In this document: positions 46,321 through 56,034 of the stretch, piece by piece
Position numbering within the stretch: the stretch's first letter is position 1
How the letters are laid out: every line of letters starts with the position of its first letter
From: Turritopsis dohrnii
Taxonomy: Eukaryota > Cnidaria > Hydrozoa > Anthoathecata > Oceaniidae
Reading direction: 5' to 3'
Assembly: GCA_027922465.2 (NCBI GenBank)
Contig: BQMF02000001.1
Coordinates: 434,001 to 498,000 of the forward strand
DNA: 64,000 nucleotides
The notes under the pieces: generated by a model
The model's input: the letters and a program-made list of their open reading frames with translations, nothing else
What the model was told of the DNA's origin: nothing
Database searches by the model: none
Program-made: the position numbers and the translations under genes

Positions 46321-47475
46321 ACAATCTACAATTGATATCATTTGTGACCGAATATATAATAAGAAATTGATCGATACAAAGATTACTAAACGAACACTTA
46401 GAAAGTTATTAAAGGACACTTGTATTAAAACAGTTTTCTCGTACGACAACACCCTTTACGAACAACGTGATGGTGTGAGTATGGGTAGTTCCCTCGGCCC
46501 AGTATTAGCTAACTTAATAATGACAGAGCTAGAAGAAGTTACTTTGAAACCTTTAATCGATGAGAACATTGTCAAATTTTACTGTAGATATGTAGACCAC
46601 ACGTTGCTTCTTGTGAAACCAGACGACATTGAAAAAGTTCATCAAGCATTTAATAAATTTGATAAAAATATCCAGTTCACCGTTGACAGATTTAAAAACG
46701 AAGTTCCCCATTTCTTAGACTTAGAAATTGCTCCTGATGGTTTGTCCATCTACCGTAAAGATACAAACACAGGTTTGTACACAAATTATAATAGTTATGC
46801 TCCATGGGCTTATCGTAAAGCTTGGATCACTAGCCTTGTTAATCGTGCCAAACGAATTTGTGCACCCAACAAATTGAAAAAAAGAACTCAACAAAATCAA
46901 ATTATTTGCATCATGGAATGGTTTCACTAAGTTTACAACTAATAAACTCATTAAAATTGCAACAACAGACAACAAAGATAGAAAACAACCTGATGAGAAT
47001 CCCGATGTAATTACGATTTGGTTACGCTTACCGTACGCAGGCAAAGATGGTGAAAACATCGTTAAATCGCTTAGTCGTAAGCTTAAATCCTGTTTAAAAA
47101 AGAAAGTCGCTTTTAGAACAACTTATTCTATGTTTAAAGTTAGTTTTCTAACAAATTTGAAAGATAAAATACCGTCAGATTACCGTTCAAATGTTGTGTA
47201 CAAATTCACTTGCCCTGGGTGCAAAGTCAATTACGTAGGGAAAACCGACAGAAACCTGTTTCAACGTTGTATTGAACATGGTACCACTAATGACAGTGCT
47301 ATTCACTCACACTTAATGAGTTGCCCTGAAACACAATTCCTGCTCAATTTGCTCACATTAGAATTAAATGACTTCGATAAACGATCTATATTTATCAATA
47401 CTGTTAAAGAGAACACTGTTATTATAGACAGCCACGATAATTGGGCTATTTTATTGATAAAAGAAGCCCTTCAAG
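46277..47475 (+). pseudogene. Penelope-like element, plus-strand copy
   Basis: RT segment 46277-46930 with GVSMGSSLGPVLANLIMTEL and YVDH at the catalytic box where the other copy has YVDD, a lethal Asp-to-His change. A frame shift near 46920 precedes the connector and the GIY-YIG endonuclease (47130 on, VNYVGKTDRNLFQRCIEHG). About 880 bp of it (46590-47470) is an inverted near-identical copy of 45380-46320, separated by about 270 bp. Confidence 0.85.
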
Positions 47476-47506
47476 AGATAGTATATTGGGGATTCCAGCG
47501 CAAAAA

Positions 47507-47542
47507 CGCGCACGCGCACACGCACACACACGCGCACACACG
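47507..47542. repeat. (CG/CA)n dinucleotide microsatellite
   Basis: CGCGCACGCGCACACGCACA-type run. Confidence 0.85.
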
Positions 47543-47684
47543 TTGCGCTACAATCCGCCGATATCTATCAGTCAGCACCACCTATATCTATCAGTCAGCA
47601 GCAGTCACACACACGAAACCCCCACGACGTCATCAGATTTTGGCGCAACCGATGACCCCATCAATCAAACCCCTTCTGCGCATG

Positions 47685-47834
47685 CGTCGAAAACTGTTGA
47701 CATCAGCACTATCGTCGAAAACCGTCGAAAAGTGTTGACGTCAGCACTTTCGTCGAAAACCAACGAAAACTGTTGACATCAGCACTATCGTCGAAAACCG
47801 TCGAAAACTGCTGACATCAGCACTATTGTTGAAT
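47685..47834. repeat. 38-bp tandem repeat, about four units, just outside the Polinton
   Basis: Units of CGTCGAAAACYGTCGAAAAC plus YGTTGACATCAGCACTAT, ending about 20 bp before the left terminal repeat. Confidence 0.8.
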
Positions 47835-47853
47835 ACTGCTAACATACATATTG

Positions 47854-47946
47854 AATGAGTCAGGGAATTCCCTGACTCATGCGTCAGTTCTGTCCACTCG
47901 TAAAAAATTTCCAAGTTGAAAAAGTCTATATAATAAAGGATGTTGA
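47854..47946. repeat. Left inverted terminal repeat of the Polinton
   Basis: Matches the reverse complement of 63913-63999 with one 5-base gap and few changes. It contains a 24-bp perfect palindrome (47856-47879), a TATATAATAAAGG box and the start codon of the polymerase. Confidence 0.93.
47922..47942 (+). promoter_or_regulatory. Polymerase promoter box in the left terminal repeat
   Basis: TCTATATAATAAAGGATG: the TATA-like box ends 3 bases before the ATG. An identical box in the right repeat drives the ankyrin-like gene. Confidence 0.6.
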
Positions 47947-50900
47947 ATAACAAAACAGTTCGAGAATTGAGAACCCAAGCAAAAGAGCGTGGCTTTAAAG
48001 GGTACTATAAGCTTAGGAAGGCTGACCTCATCAATTTATTAGATGCTCCAGTAAGACCACCTAGGAGAGCTGGAGTAAGGAAACCTCTTAGACAAGTCAC
48101 TATACTCCCAAAGCCTGAATACATGGATATTTTTGGGCTTGAAGAGATGATGAAGAACCGGTCAGTTGTAAAATCTAAACTCAACGAATGGTATGACTGG
48201 CTTGTGAGTTATGTACCAAAGTCAATTAAAGAGCCTATACAAAACGCTTTCTCTAAAGCAAAAAGTGATATTTTAAAGTTGTACAACAATACAAAGGAAA
48301 AGCTTGGGCTAAAAAGTATGGTTGAAGAACAGGCGATGGAAGACACCAACAACACAAGTATGAGTGATGATTTTATACCTATGAAGCATAAGCATGCACT
48401 ACATAAAACTTTCCGAAGCTTTCGTATAGCTGGTATAGCAAAAGCTGATGTTGATGGATACTTCACACTAGTGAGAGCAAATGTGGAGAAATTAATGGAA
48501 GAGCATGTTGAGGACATGGGGTCTGCTAAAGTACAACTTTCTCTATGGATCATGTGGAAGAAGCGAGAGAAGCTTTTAATTCAACTTGAAGATGGAGATA
48601 AATATGGATATATAAGGATAGACAAAGCTTTTAACAGCTTAATGATGAGAGTGTTCCAAGGTAGTGACATGAAAGAGATATTAGATGAGATGTTTGCATA
48701 TATCAAAACCCAAGTAGAGCATCCTGCATTACCAGAAAGCGGCTTCACCATCGATCACATCATGCACCTGGACGTAGACTTTCACAAGCTGCAGCTGATG
48801 AGAGGATCTTCATACATCGAACTACCATCCTGGATAGCGTCGAAAAAGGCAATCATCAACCCTAAAAACGATGATGAAGAATGCTTCAAGTGGGCTGTAA
48901 TAGCAGCACTACATCATGAAGAGATTGGAAAAGATCCACAACGCATTTTAAAGCTACAGAAGTATGAGAATGAGTACAACTGGGATGGTTTAGAATTTCC
49001 TGTAGAAATAGACAAGATAGGAAAGTTCGAGAAGAATAATCCTAACATTGGCGTGAACGTATTATATATTGAAGAAAAGTCTACAAAGAGGAGGATCAAC
49101 ACCACACGAGAATCTAATCGTAACATAAGCGCAAAGAAGCAAGTCAATCTGTTGATGGTATGTGATGGAGAGAAAAATCACTATACAGCCATCAAGAATC
49201 TGTCAAGGTTGTTGGGTCAAGAAAACACAAATCACAAATGGTGCACAGCACTTTTGCATCAACTGTCTAAATGGTTTTCACAATGTAGAGTCACGAGACA
49301 AGCACTATATCTACTGCTCTGGCAATGAACAAGTTAGAGTGGAGATGCCTGGAGAGAAGGAAAAATGGTTGTATTATAACAATGGAGAGATGCAGTTCAG
49401 AGTACCTTTTGCTATCTATGCAGATTTCGAGAGTCTTTTAGTACCTATGAAGGAAGATGGGAGAGAGAAGAACACAAAAACACTATCGAAGCATATACCT
49501 TCAGGATGGTGTACGTACAGCAAGTTTGCGTATGGAGATGTGCAAGATCCTCTAAAAGTATACAGAGGTGAAGATTGTGTAAAGAAGTTTGTGGATCATC
49601 TGGAAGATGAAGTTAAGCGGTTGTATGCGACATTTCCAGAGCAGTCGATGATAGAACTGACGGATGTTCAGAAGCGTGATCATTTGGATGCAGAAACTTG
49701 TCATATATGTATGCATGCCATTTTCCGATCCTCAAAATCGCAAAGTCAGAGATCACTGTCACTATACAGGTTTATATCGAGGTGCCTGCACATAACAATT
49801 GCAACCTAAGATACAAGATCCCACATCATATCCCTATCATCTTTCACAACTTAAGTGGCTATGATGCACACCTCTTCATTAGAGAACTGGGGGAAAAGTA
49901 CAACATGGAAGATATAGGATGCATCGCGGAAAATAGGGAAAAGTATATATCCTTCCATGTCAAAATAGCAATACCACTTGCTGGTGTTTTCAACTCTGAT
50001 GGTGCACAAGTGTACAAGAAGATCGAGCTGAGATTCATTGACAGCTGTAGATTCATGGCATCAAGTTTGGATAAATTGTCCTCTAATCTTAGTGATGAGC
50101 AGTGCAGAAATCTTCGATGGTTTTACAAGGAAGATAGCATCTTTCAGTTGATGCGCCGCAAAGGTGTATATCCATACGAGTATATGGATAGTTGGGAAAA
50201 GTTTGCTGAGAGAGAGCTACCTCCAAAAGAAGCCTTTTACAGCAAGCTGAACATGTGTGGTATAAGTGACACAGACTACGAACATGCACAACAGGTGTGG
50301 AGAAGAGTGTCTCCAGAAGGAGACGTGACAACACTTGGAGATTACCACGATGTGTACTTGGCAACGGACGTTCTACTGTTAGCAGATGTGTTTGAAACGT
50401 TTCGGGATACATGCTTGCATCACTACCAATTGGATCCACTCCATTTCTACACAGCACCCGGTTTGGCGTGGAAAGCAGCCTTGAAGTATACCCGAATAGA
50501 GTTAGAACTGCTCACAGACATAGACATGCTGTTAATGTTCGAGAGAGGTATACGAGGAGGTATAACACAAGCTGTACATCGCTATGTAAAAGCAAACAAC
50601 AAGTATATGGATGATCAATATGATCCGAAGGAGGAATCCTCATATGTAATGTACCTTGACGCAAACAACCTTTACGGTTGGGCTATGGCATCAGACTTGC
50701 CAACACATGGATTTAGATGGGTAAAAAATGTTGAGAAGTTCACACCTGAAGGTATTGCGAAGTTAGTTAAGAAGAATGAGTATGGCTATCTGCTGGAGGT
50801 GGATGTCGAGTATCCAAAGAGGCTACATGATGCTCATAATAGTTTACCATTTCTACCTGAGAGAATGACACTTGCAAAGGTGGAAAAACTCGTACCAAAT

Positions 50901-51857
50901 CTCCACAACAAGCATGAGTATGTCATAGATATAAGAGCGCTACATCAAGCGTTGACTCATGGCTTAGTTCTGAAGAAAGTCCACCGAGTCATCAGGTATC
51001 ATCAGGTTGCCTGGCTCAAGCCTTACATAAACTTAAACACAAGACTGAGAAAAGAATCAAAGAACGACTTCGAAAAAGACTTTTTCAAGCTTATGAACAA
51101 TAGCGTGTTTGGTAAGACGATGGAGAATATACGGAACCATCGCAATATGAAGTTAGTTACGAGCGAAAAGAAGTATAAGGGGTACGTCATGAAACCTAAC
51201 TTTAAAAGTGGAGTTCGCTTTAGCGCAAACTTGATGGGTGTGGAGATGGGTAAGACAAGTATCAAGATGATGAAGCCTGTATACATAGGTCAGGCTATAC
51301 TTGATATGAGTAAGATGTTAATGTATGAATTCCACTATGACTACATGCAGCCGAAATATGGCAGTAAGCTGCAACTCTGCTATATGGACACTGACAGCTT
51401 CGTGTACCACATCAAGACGGAAGATTTCTATCGAGATATAGCTGAAGATGTAGAAAAGAGATTTGACACGAGTAATTATTCAGAGAAAGACAGATTATAC
51501 ACATTAAAGAATGAGAAGGTTATTGGTCTGATGAAGGACGAACTTGGTGGTAAGATCATGACGGAGTTTGTGGCTTTACGAGCTAAACTCTATGCATACA
51601 AGACGCTAGAAAAGGAAGACAAGCGATGCAAAGGCATGAAAAAGTGTGTGGTTAAAAAATCCATTACATTCGAAGATTATAAGAAGTGTCTAGAAGATGG
51701 AGGAAATCTATATAGAGAAATGGTAGTGCTTCAAAATAAGAAGCATCAAATGTATACACAAAAAGTGAACAAGATTGCTTTGAACAGAGACGATGATAAA
51801 CGCATCATACAGACAGATTTGATCACAACGCGTGCTCGAGGATTCATAAATTCATAA
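47940..51857 (+). pseudogene. Protein-primed family B DNA polymerase (pPolB), three frame breaks
   Basis: Replicates the element from its protein-bound ends. The N terminus (residues 5-35) is a SAP-like helix pair, followed by a Polinton-specific region (47940 to about 49240), the exonuclease (YADFES at about 49418; NLSGYDAHLF; YLATDVLLLADV) and the polymerase palm (LDANNLYGWAM about 50655, NSVFGKTMEN about 51100, YMDTDSF at 51381). The coding frame changes three times, near 49240, 49705 and 49790, so no intact product can be made from this copy unless the breaks are assembly errors. All catalytic motifs I looked for are otherwise present. The start codon lies within the terminal repeat. Confidence 0.92.
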
Positions 51858-51881
51858 GATTCATGCTGAATAGTGAGTAAT

Positions 51882-51904
51882 TCATGAGAAGTTTTTTCTC
51901 ATGA
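51882..51904. terminator. Hairpin after the polymerase gene
   Basis: Stem TCATGAGAA / TTCTCATGA (9 bp) with a 5-base loop, 25 bp past the polymerase stop. Candidate transcript end or processing signal. Confidence 0.45.
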
Positions 51905-51984
51905 TCTCATGACGCAAATGAGGTGAAATTGTACGCTTGAGTGATTTTAAGCTATCATAAATAAGCTGAAATCATGTTTTATTA

Positions 51985-52745
51985 ATGTGATGTGTAGTGT
52001 GGTGGTTACAACGTAAAACTTGTAATCTTGAGATCGCTAGTTCGATCCCCACTCGGTCTCTCATGTCCTGGTTGAAAAACTTGCATGAGTGCGCACTTCC
52101 CCACAGTTGCGTTGGATATATCGCGGTTTGGGTAGACTTCGGTCTGGGTGATTAATCACTGTCAGGTTTCACTGGTCCACAGAGACATTCAGGTTACCGT
52201 CAAATCGATCGAAATTCAACATAAACGTCAGGGCTTGAAGGTGTTAGCATGAACCTAAACTACTATCACATGTGGCTGTCGGTACAAAAACCTAAGGGTT
52301 CTCTAAAATAGAGTTTTCTAAAATTATCGAATTTTTCCGAGAGACACCACAAGCAGACATTGAAGTGTAAATGAATGGTATAAAACTTAAGAGCGGAATA
52401 ATTTGAAATTGTGGTGAACAGGCGACAGAGTCTGCCGGAAAGGGAAGGTCTAGTGGAGCGGCTAGATTGGAACTGGATGGTGCCGTCCGCTCCCGGTATT
52501 CACCACAAAATGTGCCAAAAGTTGTCGGGAAAAACTGTGACTAAATGTAATACACTCGAGCAGAACATGAACGGCCATTACGTGCGTAGTAGTCGGAGCT
52601 CGTAAGTAGTCACACACAAATAGTCTAAGATCTAGGGGTAGAGCTCAGAGCTGGTGGATTCGAGAAGCCAGGGTGGAGTGCCGGTTAGATCGAAGACAAT
52701 GAATTAAAAACCCTCTAGGGTATCGCAACAACAACATCATCATCA
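51985..52745 (+). mobile_element. tRNA-derived SINE-like insertion(s) within the Polinton
   Basis: A tRNA-like head (A box in TAGTGTGGTGGTTACAACG near 51994, B box GTTCGATCCCC at 52040-52050) is followed by a long body and a CAACAACATCATCATCAACA tail near 52740. Within it, AAAAACCTARGGGTTCTC...GAGTTTT is present at about 52286-52318 and again at about 52750-52785, so the last 460 bp may be a separate insertion flanked by direct repeats. No coding sequence. Confidence 0.55.
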
Positions 52746-52823
52746 ACAACAAAAACCTAGGGGGTTCTCCTAAGGGAGTTTTGTTTTCGTTTCATGTAGC
52801 TCATCACCGCCACATGAAAGAAA

Positions 52824-53480
52824 ATGTACGAAGTAATACTACTCATCTGTTTCTGCGTTCCGACAGGACTTTGGATGTTTGTTTTCTGGAAGTGTCGTCA
52901 TATAATAAATCTAGTAATGAATATCGATGGATCTATTGACGTAGTTGGTACTCCAGCAGAAGCGCAGAAAAGAGCAGAACTTATACGTGCTGTACAAAGT
53001 GGTCAACATCTTGGCGGTAAAAAACCTTGGACAGTTGAAAGAGTGAATAAGTTGCAAGACAAGACCATCGAAAAGCTATACAAAACATACACGGAGGGGA
53101 ATGAGTTCCAGCAAGAAACGCCTGATTTCAACGCTCTGATATCTAATTTGGTAGGTGTGAGAGATGTTTCAAAGATGATGAAGGAGATCAACGGAAATCC
53201 ACTCATCACTAATTCCATCACGAGTTATATGGCGGCATCTATGCCTGGCGTTTCACCTATGGATGTGATAGGGTCTACTATCTACTCAAATTGTAAAACT
53301 TTTCTCGGTCCTTTGGCGCTGTTTGCGATCATTTTTAGCAATCTTGATTGGATTAAGTACGCAAAAATCGCTGAAGAGCGTCAAATAAATGAGCGAAGAC
53401 GAGAAGAAGATAGTAAAATTGAAGGACCCTGGGAGAGTCGCGAGCGGGAAGAAGCTAGCAGAGTGGAACCGAAAGAATAA
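52824..53480 (+). CDS. Polinton membrane protein, unknown function (218 residues)
   Basis: An N-terminal membrane helix (EVILLICFCVPTGLWMFVFW) is followed by a soluble part with GGKKPWTVERVNKLQDKTI, a motif type recurrent in Polinton small proteins, then a second hydrophobic stretch (FLGPLALFAIIFSNLDWIKY) and a charged C terminus. It opens the cluster of small membrane proteins between polymerase and integrase and overlaps the next gene by 92 bp in another frame. Possibly a virion membrane or minor core protein; this is inferred from context only. Confidence 0.7.
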   Translation: MYEVILLICFCVPTGLWMFVFWKCRHIINLVMNIDGSIDVVGTPAEAQKRAELIRAVQSGQHLGGKKPWTVERVNKLQDKTIEKLYKTYTEGNEFQQETPDFNALISNLVGVRDVSKMMKEINGNPLITNSITSYMAASMPGVSPMDVIGSTIYSNCKTFLGPLALFAIIFSNLDWIKYAKIAEERQINERRREEDSKIEGPWESREREEASRVEPKE

Positions 53481-53745
53481 AAAGAACTTAGAAGTACCTA
53501 CGCAAGTACCTACACAAGTACCTAATCAAGTACCTACGCAAGTACCTACGCAAGTACCTACACAAGTACCTACTAAGACGTATATGATTGGAGGAGCTGG
53601 TGGTGCCATAGCTGTTTTAGCTGTGGGGTTGTTAGTCTGCTACTTCTACACACGAGCAACGCGCAAAAGCTCTTCTACTAAGCCTTCCGCTGACACTGGC
53701 TCAAAGGTGCAAGCACAAAAACAAGATCATTTTTGCTTAATATAA
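53389..53745 (+). CDS. Polinton membrane protein with VPTQ repeats (118 residues)
   Basis: The basic N terminus (KDPGRVASGKKLAEWNRKNK) resembles a conserved Polinton motif. It is followed by seven VPTQ/VPNQ-type tetrapeptide repeats encoded by a 12-bp tandem repeat (53490-53577), one membrane helix (GGAGGAIAVLAVGLLVCYFY) and a Ser/Lys-rich tail. It overlaps the upstream gene and its TAA directly abuts the next ATG. The repeat would form a flexible spacer whose length can change by slippage. Function unknown; a DNA-associated or virion role is plausible from the basic N terminus. Confidence 0.75.
   Translation: MSEDEKKIVKLKDPGRVASGKKLAEWNRKNKKNLEVPTQVPTQVPNQVPTQVPTQVPTQVPTKTYMIGGAGGAIAVLAVGLLVCYFYTRATRKSSSTKPSADTGSKVQAQKQDHFCLI
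53490..53577 (+). repeat. 12-bp coding minisatellite (GTACCTACGCAA), about seven units
   Basis: Encodes V-P-T-Q repeats in the 118-residue membrane protein; units vary only at synonymous or single positions. Confidence 0.9.
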
Positions 53746-53967
53746 ATGGAGAAAGAATTCATGGATAGCATGTGGCAGGCGGCACGTTTACTAGGCTACA
53801 CCAGCTTGTACGCGTACGCTGGAAAAAAATTCTTCAGTGTAGGAGCTCCATCCGCAAAGCTAGATTTAGCTGATGTGGGAAAGCTTGGACTATACCTTGA
53901 GATGGCAATTTTGTCAGATGATTACGCACTCAAGCAAGGGTGGTACAAGGATAAAATTTCGGTTTAG
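53746..53967 (+). CDS. Small Polinton protein, unknown (73 residues)
   Basis: Starts immediately after the previous stop (TATAAATG). It has an amphipathic N terminus (MWQAARLLGYTSLYAYAGKK) and a second helix (DVGKLGLYLEMAILSDDYAL). Not recognised beyond its place in the small-protein cluster. The tight spacing to both neighbours supports it being real. Confidence 0.65.
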   Translation: MEKEFMDSMWQAARLLGYTSLYAYAGKKFFSVGAPSAKLDLADVGKLGLYLEMAILSDDYALKQGWYKDKISV

Positions 53968-53971
53968 ATAA

Positions 53972-54382
53972 ATGGTTAGCATCTTAATAGGAGGGGCAGT
54001 AAGTGCAGCACTATTCACGTTTGGCAACTACGCAGAGAGGGCTCTCTCTGGTGATGAGGAAGCAGCAGCAGATCGAGAAGAACGTGCTATGGCAGCCGAA
54101 AAAACGAGACAAGCACAAATGGAATGGGATCGAGAGCGCGCGACACGCCTTGACTTTATCAACAACAGACTTCGACAAGAAAATAACGCCTCTGCGTACA
54201 TCTCTGATCTTGATCGAGGTATGCACGAGTACTACGAGGCAACACAACAGCGTCTCTCACCTTTACCCCCTAGGCCTGAATTAACGGATTTTTATAACCC
54301 TTCTGAAGCTCAAAAGACTGGTGAATTGGTAGCGATCGCTGGAACTCTAGGTATTGTTGGATTTCTGCTCTACCGTATGTAA
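53972..54382 (+). CDS. Small Polinton membrane protein with coiled coil (136 residues)
   Basis: An N-terminal hydrophobic glycine-rich segment (SILIGGAVSAALFTFGNYA) is followed by a charged helical stretch (EEAAADREERAMAAEKTR) and a C-terminal membrane helix (GELVAIAGTLGIVGFLLYRM). The two hydrophobic ends around a coiled coil would suit a membrane-bound virion or assembly protein, but I do not recognise a family. It starts 4 bp after the previous stop and ends 3 bp before the integrase ATG. Confidence 0.7.
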   Translation: MVSILIGGAVSAALFTFGNYAERALSGDEEAAADREERAMAAEKTRQAQMEWDRERATRLDFINNRLRQENNASAYISDLDRGMHEYYEATQQRLSPLPPRPELTDFYNPSEAQKTGELVAIAGTLGIVGFLLYRM

Positions 54383-54385
54383 TAA

Positions 54386-55366
54386 ATGACTGAAACGTTG
54401 CGTGACATCTACTACAAACCAGAGAATCTGTGGAAAGGGAAGAAAGCCATTAAAGAGCTTCAGAAGGCTGCTGGAGTTACTAGGAAACAAGTGTTGAAGT
54501 GGCTAACTCATCAAGCTTTATATCAGATACATCTACCAAGGCCTAAGCACATCGACTATCCTCACTTTTACGTGACCAAGGTGAACAAGATCCACCAGGC
54601 CGATCTTTTGTATCTTCCTCATGACAAAGTCTATCAGAATACGTACAAGTACGCTTTGAATGTGATCGATATTGCTTCAGGGTATAAAGCGAGTAGACCT
54701 CTGAGAACGAAGAAGGCGAGCGACGTTGCAGAGATGTTTGCTGACATTTACAAAAAGGGTCCACTAAAGTGGCCTGAGAAGCTCTATGTAGATAACGGAT
54801 CAGAGTTCAAGTCGGAAACAGCCAAGGTCTTCCAGAAGCACGATGTCGAGGTGGTGAGAACTACAACAAAGCATAACCACAGAAAGCAGGCCTTTGTGGA
54901 AAACTTCAACAAACTCCTCGCGGAGAAACTTTTCCCTATACAAGATGCGCAGGAGTTGGAAGATCCAGAGAAAAACAGTACCACTTGGGTAAAACACTAC
55001 CAGAAAAGTGTGAGTCAACTGAACAACAATGTTCTTGCCAGAACCGGGATGAAACCCTCAAAGGCGATTAAACTGGAGGAAGTTCCGTTAAAAGTTGGGT
55101 TTTACCCGAAGGAAGAAACTTTACCTGAAGCGGGATTATACCGCTATTTGCTAGCGCCGGGTGAGGAACATGACGGCATAAAACGACGCGCAACAGACAA
55201 CAACTGGAGTCGGGAAACGTATCGGGTCGATAAGATATTGCAATACCAAGGTCAGCGTGTTTTGTACTACCTAGAAGATGGGCCGGAGAGATCTTTTGTA
55301 CGTGAAGAACTTATGCTTATTCCTGAAGATACGGAAGTACCTCCAGAATACGTCAAAAAGTGGTAG
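54386..55366 (+). CDS. Retroviral-type integrase (rve, DDE)
   Basis: Inserts the linear element into the genome. In the 326-residue protein the catalytic triad is D73 (HQADLLYL), D136 (YVDNGSEF) and E172 (AFVENFN), with the canonical 35 residues between the last two. The N-terminal helical part (residues 15-45) has GKKAIKELQKAAGVTRKQVL, a helix-turn-helix-like segment of Polinton integrases. The C terminus (YRVDKILQYQGQRVLYYLED) resembles an SH3/chromo-like tail that could bind DNA or histones. The frame is intact, so it may still act in trans even though the polymerase is broken. Confidence 0.93.
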   Translation: MTETLRDIYYKPENLWKGKKAIKELQKAAGVTRKQVLKWLTHQALYQIHLPRPKHIDYPHFYVTKVNKIHQADLLYLPHDKVYQNTYKYALNVIDIASGYKASRPLRTKKASDVAEMFADIYKKGPLKWPEKLYVDNGSEFKSETAKVFQKHDVEVVRTTTKHNHRKQAFVENFNKLLAEKLFPIQDAQELEDPEKNSTTWVKHYQKSVSQLNNNVLARTGMKPSKAIKLEEVPLKVGFYPKEETLPEAGLYRYLLAPGEEHDGIKRRATDNNWSRETYRVDKILQYQGQRVLYYLEDGPERSFVREELMLIPEDTEVPPEYVKKW

Positions 55367-55400
55367 TCTCATAAATATTTCAAAGTTGGAGTTTTTGTTG

Positions 55401-55415
55401 CATATAATAAAGATG
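55401..55415 (+). promoter_or_regulatory. TATAATAAAG start box
   Basis: CATATAATAAAGATG: the same box as in the terminal repeats, again a few bases before an ATG. This supports the start at 55413 over the longer ORF that opens at 55278 inside the integrase gene. Confidence 0.55.
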
Positions 55416-56000
55416 TTGCGTTTTGGACAAATCGAAGTTTCACGGAATGACTTTAACTCTAGTGCAGAACTTACCGACATTTACACTATCGACATGTCAA
55501 AGATCACTATAGCAGAACCTATCGTAGCAAACAAGAACGACCTGAGGTACTACATCGGGTATGAGAAGGAACCGACTAAAATCGTTCCTCTCTTAATCAA
55601 GACCCCACGGAAGTGTCACTCTTCAGGTGTATCGAGGTATAACGAGACATCCGCCTGGAAGATGGGATTCAACGTGTTGGATGATAAAGCTTGGTGTGAT
55701 GCCTACAACGCGATTGCTGATCGTGTGCAAGAGCTTCTCTTCAATACCTTGACAGGTACTGTGATAAGTACTGCAGGCTGGATCAACCCAAAGCTCATCT
55801 CCTGGGATGGTGACATCAAAACAAAGTTTAATGATGATTCACCACCATTTAACCAATCCTGCAAGGCCACTGGTGTGTTGAAGATCGGAAGCGTGTACAC
55901 ACAGAGCCATCACAACCACTACCTCCAAGTCCATTTGAAAGAGTGCAGGTACCATGAAACAGATATGCGTGAGAGCCTTCTCAGTGATGACGATGAGTAG
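55413..56000 (+). CDS. Possible ssDNA-binding-like protein with acidic tail (195 residues)
   Basis: Starts at the ATG behind the TATAATAAAG box. The body alternates strands and one amphipathic helix (WCDAYNAIADRVQELLFNTL), then strands with aromatic residues (CKATGVLKIGSVYTQ, HYLQVHLKECRYHE) and a short acidic tail (ESLLSDDDE). Order and tail are reminiscent of viral ssDNA-binding proteins, whose acidic C termini contact replication partners. The assignment is inferred from architecture, not recognised motifs, and another virion or regulatory role is possible. The frame is intact. Confidence 0.6.
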   Translation: MLRFGQIEVSRNDFNSSAELTDIYTIDMSKITIAEPIVANKNDLRYYIGYEKEPTKIVPLLIKTPRKCHSSGVSRYNETSAWKMGFNVLDDKAWCDAYNAIADRVQELLFNTLTGTVISTAGWINPKLISWDGDIKTKFNDDSPPFNQSCKATGVLKIGSVYTQSHHNHYLQVHLKECRYHETDMRESLLSDDDE

Positions 56001-56034
56001 AGACTTCAAAGTTAATGTTGTAACTTTGAAGAAA

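Noticed and set aside
47130..47738. A 202-residue endonuclease fusion protein
   Set aside because: The GIY-YIG part ends near 47470; the rest runs through a CA/CG microsatellite and tandem repeats.
48209..48553. Minus-strand ORFs inside the Polinton polymerase and other genes
   Set aside because: They mirror well-supported genes on the other strand and have no domain content.
49698..49790. N-terminal 30 residues of the longest polymerase ORF
   Set aside because: In this interval the polymerase-like sequence lies in another frame; the ORF start here is a shadow.
51985..52060. Functional tRNA gene inside the Polinton
   Set aside because: Only the promoter boxes fit; arms do not pair well and a long SINE-like body with a repeat tail follows.
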